A DNA stretch of 9,913 nucleotides from DASPXK01 sp035637315. Lineage in GTDB: Bacteria > Chloroflexota > UBA6077 > JACCZL01. Position 1 is the first letter of the stretch; each line of letters starts with the position of its first letter. The stretch is taken from NCBI GenBank assembly GCA_035637315.1, contig DASPXK010000423.1, positions 1 to 9,913 on the forward strand, written 5' to 3'. Positions 4,813 through 9,913 of this stretch are shown one piece after another. Both the position numbers and the translations under genes were made by a program. The notes beneath the pieces were generated by a model. That model did not search any database and was not told the origin of the DNA. It was given only the letters and a program-made list of their open reading frames with translations.

Positions 4813-6197
4813 GGATCCCGGACGGTCAGGAAGTAGCTGCGGCAGGCGCGGTCCAGCAGCTCAGGTTCCATGATCGGCTCGCGGCCGAGGTACTGGGCAA
4901 TCGCGACGAGTTGGTTGACCAGGTCGCGCGGCTGGACCATCCGCATCGGGCGGTTGTGGGGCCGCCACCAGGTTGCCAGCAGCCACTCCAGCGCGGCTGG
5001 GTCGAACCGGACCTTCCGCGCAGCGCAGACATCCTTGAAGACCTCGGTGAACTGGGCCTCGTCCGGATCGTCCACCACCACTCGGAAGCGGATGCGGCGC
5101 TGAAACGCCTCGTCGGCGAGCTCGGCTGGATTCAGGTTGGTCGAGATGATCAGAAGCTGGTCAAACGGCAGCTCCAGCTTCTTGCCGGTTTGAAGGGTCA
5201 GGTAGTCGATCCGTCGTTCGAGTGGGACGATCCAGCGGTTCAGCAGATCGGCGGGCCGCACGAGCTGGCGACCGAAGTCGTCGATGAGGAAGATGCCCCC
5301 GTTCGCCTTCATCTGGAGCGCCGCTTCGTAGAACCTGCCGACCTCGTTCCAGATCAGGTCTAGCGAGGCCAGCGTGAGCTCGCCGCCCGCCACGACTACT
5401 GGCCGCCTCACCCTCATCCAGCGCCCATCGTGGCGCTGCGCCGGCGGCTTGTCGACGAGCTTGTGATTGAGCTCGTCGTAAAGCATGATGATCGAGCCGT
5501 CGACCTCCACCGCGTGGGGCAGGAAGATCGTGCCGCTGATCACCCTGGTGATTCGCTCGGCGATGACCGTCTTGCCGTTGCCCGGCGCGCCGTACAGGAA
5601 GATCGAGGTGGCCGCGTTCACCGCCGGCCCGATCCGATCCAGGAACTCCTCGCTGATCACCAGGTCGGAGAAAGCGTCGCGGAGCGCGTCGCGCCGAATG
5701 GTGAGGCCGGCGACTGACTGGGCCTTGATGGCCGCCACGTACTGGTTCAGCGGTACGGGCAGCGGGCCGTGATACCACGTCCGGTGAAGGGCCTCGTCCG
5801 CTCTCACGCGTCCCTTGGGGGCCAGCGCGTAGCGATAGCCCGAGTCGAGCATCGAATCCTGGCCCACCACCTCCACCAGGTGGTCGCGGCTGAGGCCGTG
5901 CAGGACAGAGGCCATCGTCGCGTAGGGCAGGCCGCAGGCGGCGGCGAGCTGTGCGCCGGTCATCTGTTGGCCGAAGTACAGGAGGCGGACCAGATGGTCC
6001 TCGACGAATGGCAACAGCAGGCCGCTCTCCTCGACCGTCTCGGGCGGCCCCGGCCAGAAAGACGGCTCGGCGGGACTGTCTAGCGCTGGCACGACTCCGT
6101 TTGTGGTCACTAGTTGCCCATTCTCCCCATCGAAGACAACGACCTGGGATGGCCTGAAGGGTCGCGCACCGGCGTCCTTCTCGTTCTCCGATACCAT
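4797..6197 (-). CDS. AAA+ ATPase with N-terminal winged-helix-like region
   Basis: A 466-residue cytoplasmic protein without membrane segments. Residues about 60-140 look like a winged-helix module (QMTGAQLAAACGLPYATM, then GYRYALAPKGR). The AAA+ core follows with Walker A GAPGNGKT (203-210), Walker B IFLIDDF (302-308), sensor-1 STNLNP (352-357) and arginine-finger candidates QRRIR (366-370). About 90 residues lie between Walker A and B and include RWMRVRRPVVVAGGELTL (259-276), a conserved insertion I recall from uncharacterised bacterial ATPases of this type. A small C-terminal helical domain ends in YFLTVRDP. The start ATG has only a weak AGGG upstream. The last codons and stop are written in the heptad array, so the C-terminal PVGSR may be repeat-derived. 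Specific role unknown; a remodelling function is inferred from the AAA+ fold. Confidence 0.85.
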   Translation of the reverse strand: MVSENEKDAGARPFRPSQVVVFDGENGQLVTTNGVVPALDSPAEPSFWPGPPETVEESGLLLPFVEDHLVRLLYFGQQMTGAQLAAACGLPYATMASVLHGLSRDHLVEVVGQDSMLDSGYRYALAPKGRVRADEALHRTWYHGPLPVPLNQYVAAIKAQSVAGLTIRRDALRDAFSDLVISEEFLDRIGPAVNAATSIFLYGAPGNGKTVIAERITRVISGTIFLPHAVEVDGSIIMLYDELNHKLVDKPPAQRHDGRWMRVRRPVVVAGGELTLASLDLIWNEVGRFYEAALQMKANGGIFLIDDFGRQLVRPADLLNRWIVPLERRIDYLTLQTGKKLELPFDQLLIISTNLNPAELADEAFQRRIRFRVVVDDPDEAQFTEVFKDVCAARKVRFDPAALEWLLATWWRPHNRPMRMVQPRDLVNQLVAIAQYLGREPIMEPELLDRACRSYFLTVRDPVGSR

Positions 6198-6215
6198 GCG
6201 ACCCTACTATTGGCT

Positions 6216-6818
6216 GTGCTCGCGGCAAGCTCCCCCAGGACTGGTTCGGGCAGGCGCCAGCGGTTGTGGCGCCGCCGCTGGACCAGCTATGTCGGGATCG
6301 CCATCCTGGTCGCCATCGGACTCGAAAGTATTAGCGGCTGGCTGCTGTGGGTGGCCGGGCATCGACGGGCTTGGCTCGCGGCTGCCTTGCTCGAGGCTAT
6401 TCCTGACGCATGGCCGAGCGCCGCACCCATCGGCTGGCTGCTGGACGTGCCGAGGGTTACCGACCTGCACGTCCAGGCTGGCTACGTGTTGCTCGGGCTG
6501 GTCGGCGCCAAGATAGGGCTGGTCTGGTGGCTGTTGCGGAACTGGTTCCCGCGCCGATTCGGCCCCGCGCGACTGGTTTTGGAGAAAGTGGCAGCCTGGG
6601 CCCTGCCCCTTGTCTATGGCTCGATCCTGCTGACCGGAGTCGCCCTCGATCAGCGCCTCGGGCTAGTCTGGGGACGCAGCCTCGTGCGCGACGTGCATCT
6701 CTGGTCGAGCGAACTGGCGGCGCCCATCACCGCCTGGCATCTGCTGCGTTTCTGGCGAATCGTCTGGCGGATCTCCCGCCGCGACCTCACCGTCCGCCCT
6801 CGAGCGGGACCAGAGTGA
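6216..6818 (+). CDS. Four-helix membrane protein, possible b-type cytochrome subunit
   Basis: About 200 residues from a GTG. The frame is open back to a TTG at 6114, but that start would overlap the divergent ATPase by 84 bases, so a start at 6210 (TTG) or 6216 (GTG) is preferred; neither has a good ribosome-binding site. A basic segment (RRQRLWRRR) precedes four hydrophobic helices at about 24-46, 84-106, 124-143 and 160-183. Histidines lie at helix ends or inside helices 2 and 4 (LHVQAGYVLLG, H85; RDVHLWSSE, H161; ITAWHLLRFW, H175). This resembles cytochrome b561/DUF4405-type haem-binding bundles, but the haem assignment is only suggestive. The 3' end overlaps the convergent polysaccharide gene by 32 bases. 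Confidence 0.7.
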   Translation: MLAASSPRTGSGRRQRLWRRRWTSYVGIAILVAIGLESISGWLLWVAGHRRAWLAAALLEAIPDAWPSAAPIGWLLDVPRVTDLHVQAGYVLLGLVGAKIGLVWWLLRNWFPRRFGPARLVLEKVAAWALPLVYGSILLTGVALDQRLGLVWGRSLVRDVHLWSSELAAPITAWHLLRFWRIVWRISRRDLTVRPRAGPE

Positions 6819-9747
6819 CCTCGTCGAACCAGGCCATCGCGCCAGAGTCCGCGTCGTCCGGGAATCCCAGATCCACGTAGATCGGCCGATCTGGAGCGCG
6901 GAATGTAAGCTCCAGGGTGCTCCACTCGACGCTGTTCGTTTCGGCGTGGGCATGGACGATCGGCAGCCTGCCGTGCTCGGCGATCCTGGCCGTCGCGATG
7001 CCGCGCGCCAGGCCGGCCGTTCGGGCGCGAGCTGTCAGCCGATAGGTTAGCCCGGCCTGGAGCGTTCGGACCTCCTGGGTGATGAAGCGCCCGCCCCTGA
7101 GTCCGGCCGCCACTTCAGCACAACGCTCGCCGATCGCTGGATGCTCGCTCGACCAGGTGCTGACGCTGGACGGGTCGCTCTCCGGGACCACCTGCCACTC
7201 GCCGTCCCATTCGAAGCCCGGGTTGGCCAGCAGGTTGATGGGCGCCCCCGAGAGAGCCGCCTCCGCGCGAGCCGCGCCGTCGAGCAGATGGCGGTTGCCC
7301 GGCGTCGCCGCGGCCCCCTCCTGGTACGCCACCAGGGCCTCCGCCGGCCGCCGCAGCGCCATCAGGCCGTCACCGATTACGGCCATGAATGGGCCGCGCT
7401 GGGCCAACTTCGTGGGCTCGAGCTTGGCCAGCCCGGCTTGCTCGGTCGCTATAGCTGCCTCCGCCTTGCCGAGTCTGAGCTGGACGATACCGAGCCAGTA
7501 GAACGAGTCAGTCTCGTCAGGCAGGGCCAGCGTAGCGTACTCGAGAAATGGCTCGGCGCGGTCAGAGTGCCCCAGCTGTGCCAGCGCGAGCCCTTGCTCC
7601 ATGTCGAACTCGGGCGAGGTCCGGTCCACGCCCGCCAGGCGAATTGAGTCGAGGGCATACAGCGGCCGGCCGGCCTCGCGGTTGACCCGCGCGATCTGGA
7701 CGCGGGCGTTGAACTCGTTCCAGCCGCCGCGCGCGATGAGCGGAGCAAACTGGGCCGCGACCTGGTCGGGAGCGTCGCCGCGCTCCCGCGCCGCGCGCGC
7801 GATGCCTTCGTATGAGCTGTTGCTGTCAGGCTCGATGATCGCCGCAGCCGTGTAAGCGGCGACTGCCTGGTCCCAGTTGTGCAGCCTGAACAACCGTCCG
7901 CCGAGCTGACGCAGCTGGGGGCCGGCCACGGCCGTCTGCCAGGCCTTGATGGCATCGGCCCAGGCCCCAGCCGCGATGTAGGCCCGTCCGAGCTGGAACT
8001 GGCCGCGGGGGTCCGCGGGCGATGTCGCGGCGCGAGCGCGGTCGGCGGCCAGGCGAGCGCGGCGGCCATCGTCCTGCGCGGCCAGCGCCAGGGCCAGGTT
8101 GCGTGGCGCGGCCGGGTTAGAGTCGTCCAGGTCAGCCGCCGCGCGCAGCAGCCAGACGGCCTGGTCCAGATAACTGCCCCGCTCTGCCCGCGACGTATCT
8201 TCGGAGATGGTCGCGCGGTTGAGCTCGACAGTCCCGAAATTCAGGACCACCGCGCTGGCCGTCCGAGTCACCAGGCCGGTGATCAGCTGAAGCGCGAGCA
8301 GGACCGCCAGGACGACCGCCACGGCCGCCAGCCGACCGCGTTTCGACCAGGACTGAGGACTGAGGACTGAGGACTGAGGACTCACCCTCAGTCCTCGGTC
8401 CTCAGTCCCGCGAAGCGCGCTTGTGCTCAGTACTCGGTCCTCAGTCCTCGGTCCTCGGTTCGCCGCCGCGCTCACCATTCCCAGCCCGACCAGCATCAGC
8501 ATGCCGCCGACGGTTGAGAGCGCGGCGATCTCGGTCAGGCCAGTGGTGAACAGGGCGAGTCCGATTCCCAGCCCGGCGAAGCCGGCCCCGCGAGACCAGT
8601 TGTCGCCGCCGCGGCATGCTTGCCAGCCTACCCAGAGAGTCGCCAGAGCGAGGCCAGACAGCCCCAGCAGACCGAACATCCCCTGTTCGAGCAGGCTTTG
8701 CAGATAGATATTGTGGGCGTGGCTAAAGGGTGGATAGAAGGGCTGGAAATAGGCCTTGTAGGTGAGCTGGACGGACTGTGTGCCGAGACCGGCCCCGGTT
8801 AGCGGAAGCTCCTGTGCCAGGTAGAGGCTGTTCTCCCAGAACCAGAAGCGCTGGCTGATGGTCCTCAGGTTCAGGCCTCGTTCGACCAGCCCCGTGGCCA
8901 GCAGCACAAGCGCCGCCAGCCCGCCGCCCGGGATCAGCGGCAGCAGTCGCGGCCGCCAGAAGGTCACGAGCGTGCCGATGGTCAGGGCCCCGGCGACGAT
9001 CGAGCCGCGGTTGTCCGAGACGAGCAGAGCGGTGGCAAACAGAAGTCCTGGCACGAGCAGGGCTGCACGCCTCGTCCACGAGCGGATGCCGATCATCGCC
9101 CCGAATACCAGCGCCAGGCCGATATCGGCAAGCGCGCCAACGCCTGAAGCCCGAAAGCGGTACCGCTGGAGGATCACCTCGTCGTTGGCTATCCGAAGCG
9201 CGGCGCCCCATGGGTCGAGGGAGGTGACCAGGGGGCCGAGTGGCCCGAGGCGGTCGAGCCGCAAAAACGGGTGCACCAAAACGAGCAAGGCGATCGTGGT
9301 GAGCACGGCCGAGGCGAGGCCCCCGACGACGAGCGCACGGAGACGGTCCGGAGTCGTGGCATGTTCCAGCATGGCGGCGTACAGCATGAGGCCCGCCAAC
9401 AGCCCGCAAAGGCGTAGGCCGGTGCCGTCGCGACTCAGCCCAGCGGTCGCGCCAAGCAGGGCCCCGCCGACGAACAGGGCCAGGGGGACGTCGAACGCGC
9501 TTCGAGGCCATGGCCGCCCAGTAGCCAGCCAGCGCACGGCGCTGGGCAGTAGTCCGATGATCGCGGCCGGGACGATGAGTGGGTTCGGATACAGCAGCAG
9601 GACGAGCGCACACGGTACGACGACCCAGGGCTCGAGGCGAGTAATGAGAACTGAGGCATGAGGAATGAGCGCGGAGAACGCGTGCGCGGGCAGCGACAGT
9701 CCGCGTAACCCGCTAGCGCGCACCCAGGAGGAAGGGATTCCTCTCAT
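6787..9747 (-). CDS. O-antigen ligase/polymerase-like membrane protein fused to TPR region and C-terminal jelly-roll-like domain
   Basis: A 986-residue protein. Residues 38-500 form about a dozen membrane helices. They carry Wzy_C/WaaL-family marks: a long periplasmic-type loop with TGAGLGTQSVQLTYKAYF (317-334), the hallmark FSHAHNIYLQSLLEQG (341-356) and an upstream SDNRGS (244-249). Members polymerise or transfer lipid-linked glycans on the outer face of the membrane. Residues about 525-830 are TPR-like helical repeats (FQLGRAYIAAGAWADAI; YWLGIVQLRLGKAEAAI). Residues 838-980 start NLLANPGFE and look like a carbohydrate-binding beta-sandwich. Residues 430-466, between membrane helices, are encoded by a heptad array. 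The true start is uncertain: ATG 9747 lies in another array, and residues 24-36 are also repeat-derived. Neighbouring sugar transferase supports an exopolysaccharide role. Confidence 0.85.
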   Translation of the reverse strand: MRGIPSSWVRASGLRGLSLPAHAFSALIPHASVLITRLEPWVVVPCALVLLLYPNPLIVPAAIIGLLPSAVRWLATGRPWPRSAFDVPLALFVGGALLGATAGLSRDGTGLRLCGLLAGLMLYAAMLEHATTPDRLRALVVGGLASAVLTTIALLVLVHPFLRLDRLGPLGPLVTSLDPWGAALRIANDEVILQRYRFRASGVGALADIGLALVFGAMIGIRSWTRRAALLVPGLLFATALLVSDNRGSIVAGALTIGTLVTFWRPRLLPLIPGGGLAALVLLATGLVERGLNLRTISQRFWFWENSLYLAQELPLTGAGLGTQSVQLTYKAYFQPFYPPFSHAHNIYLQSLLEQGMFGLLGLSGLALATLWVGWQACRGGDNWSRGAGFAGLGIGLALFTTGLTEIAALSTVGGMLMLVGLGMVSAAANRGPRTEDRVLSTSALRGTEDRGLRVSPQSSVLSPQSWSKRGRLAAVAVVLAVLLALQLITGLVTRTASAVVLNFGTVELNRATISEDTSRAERGSYLDQAVWLLRAAADLDDSNPAAPRNLALALAAQDDGRRARLAADRARAATSPADPRGQFQLGRAYIAAGAWADAIKAWQTAVAGPQLRQLGGRLFRLHNWDQAVAAYTAAAIIEPDSNSSYEGIARAARERGDAPDQVAAQFAPLIARGGWNEFNARVQIARVNREAGRPLYALDSIRLAGVDRTSPEFDMEQGLALAQLGHSDRAEPFLEYATLALPDETDSFYWLGIVQLRLGKAEAAIATEQAGLAKLEPTKLAQRGPFMAVIGDGLMALRRPAEALVAYQEGAAATPGNRHLLDGAARAEAALSGAPINLLANPGFEWDGEWQVVPESDPSSVSTWSSEHPAIGERCAEVAAGLRGGRFITQEVRTLQAGLTYRLTARARTAGLARGIATARIAEHGRLPIVHAHAETNSVEWSTLELTFRAPDRPIYVDLGFPDDADSGAMAWFDEVTLVPLEGGR
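8351..8460. repeat. Intragenic heptad array, GACTGAG then inverted CTC(A/G)GTC
   Basis: Four GACTGAG units (8351-8378) and a variant GACTCAC are followed by CCTCAGT, CCTCGGT, CCTCAGT. After a 19-nt non-repeat spacer come CTCAGTA, CTCGGTC, CTCAGTC, CTCGGTC, CTCGGTT. The two halves are inverted and could form a long hairpin. The array lies inside the ligase gene and encodes residues 430-466, including VSPQSSVLSPQS. Confidence 0.9.
9642..9669. repeat. Short degenerate heptad array, unit NNNTGAG
   Basis: Four units: TAATGAG, AACTGAG, GCATGAG, GAATGAG. They lie in the first codons of the ligase frame and are the reverse complement of the CATTCCT units 70 bases to the right, so the two arrays could pair as a large inverted repeat. 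AACTGAG links it to the GACTGAG array at 8351. Confidence 0.7.
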
Positions 9748-9787
9748 TCCTCATTCCTCATTCCTCATTCCTCATTCCTCATTCCTC
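9737..9787. repeat. Heptad tandem array, unit TCATTCC
   Basis: Six perfect TCATTCC units (9744-9785) plus a degenerate unit on the left and a partial one on the right. Read on the minus strand (GGAATGA) the array gives ATG and TGA triplets in every frame each 21 bases. It contains the sugar-transferase stop (9767-9765) and the ligase ATG candidate (9747-9745). Confidence 0.95.
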
Positions 9788-9913
9788 GCACCAGCGACCT
9801 TGCCGTCGCCCAGAGGACACGGGCGTCCAGCCAAAGCGACCAGTGGTCGACATAATCCAGGTCGATCGCCAGTTTGGCGGGCATGACCTGGTTCACGTAA
9901 GTCCGCTCCCAGT
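9765..9913 (-). CDS. Sugar transferase (polyprenyl-phosphate glycosyl-1-phosphate transferase), C-terminal end
   Basis: Only the last 48 residues are inside the window; the gene enters from the right edge. The sequence KLAIDLDYVDHWSLWLDARV followed by a hydrophobic amphipathic helix is the typical end of bacterial sugar transferases of the WbaP/WcaJ type, which load the first sugar phosphate onto undecaprenyl phosphate at the inner membrane. The last five residues (MRNEE) and the stop are encoded by the heptad array, so the natural C-terminus has probably been replaced or extended by repeat sequence. The ligase-like gene follows on the same strand, consistent with an exopolysaccharide or O-antigen operon. 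Confidence 0.8.
   Translation of the reverse strand, partial: WERTYVNQVMPAKLAIDLDYVDHWSLWLDARVLWATARSLVRGMRNEE

Noticed and set aside
6114..6215. Upstream TTG start for the membrane protein
   Set aside because: It would overlap the 5' end of the divergent ATPase by 84 bases, and the extra residues are antisense to that gene.
5161..6228. Minus-strand open frame of 355 codons
   Set aside because: It is an alternate-frame shadow of the AAA+ ATPase, which has clear Walker motifs in the other frame.
8351..8460. CRISPR array
   Set aside because: Units are 7 bp with no unique spacers and lie within a coding frame; no cas genes are present.
9737..9787. Transposon end or terminator
   Set aside because: It is a simple heptad tandem repeat without terminal inverted repeats of a known insertion sequence or a hairpin followed by a T-run.

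Overview
The window is GC-rich bacterial DNA. The truncated first gene has a twin-arginine/lipobox leader followed by Ala/Pro/Lys-rich linker repeats, a style common in substrate-binding lipoproteins of Chloroflexota. I therefore infer a Chloroflexota-like chromosome or metagenomic contig; no rRNA or other phylogenetic marker is present to confirm this.

Layout: (1) 1-345, minus strand: N-terminus of a family-5 ABC solute-binding lipoprotein with a good sigma70-type promoter about 140 bases upstream. (2) 663-2725: a roughly 2 kb segment bracketed by an 83-bp direct repeat (80/83 identical). The repeat is the 3' half of a CAT-anticodon tRNA gene plus its downstream flank; the right copy belongs to an apparently complete tRNA and the left copy is a fragment. 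The segment holds two worn toxin-antitoxin modules: a 5'-truncated Gp49/HigB-like toxin with an intact XRE antitoxin, and a VapB-like antitoxin with an apparent 1-nt frameshift plus a VapC PIN toxin cut to 50 residues. No integrase is visible. I read it as a decayed mini-island in a tRNA gene. (3) 2840-4713, plus strand: a two-gene operon with a GTGA overlap, encoding a CitE-like HpcH/HpaI-family lyase and an ornithine cyclodeaminase/mu-crystallin family dehydrogenase. (4) 4797-6197, minus strand: an AAA+ ATPase with an N-terminal winged-helix-like region. Divergent to it is a small four-helix membrane protein with histidines resembling a b-type cytochrome. (5) 6787-9913, minus strand: the end of an exopolysaccharide locus. 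A sugar transferase C-terminus is followed by a 986-residue fusion of an O-antigen ligase/polymerase-like membrane domain, a TPR-rich region and a C-terminal jelly-roll-like domain.

The most unusual feature is a set of 7-bp tandem repeat arrays at four places (4736-4812, 8351-8460, 9642-9669, 9737-9787). They sit at gene ends or inside coding sequence. One supplies the stop codon of the sugar transferase and a candidate start of the ligase; another encodes about 37 residues inside the ligase. In that coding array every unit whose TGA would fall in frame carries CGA instead, suggesting the array is translated and selected to stay open. The tRNA-bracketed toxin-antitoxin segment and the coding heptad arrays are the two places that most deserve a second look.
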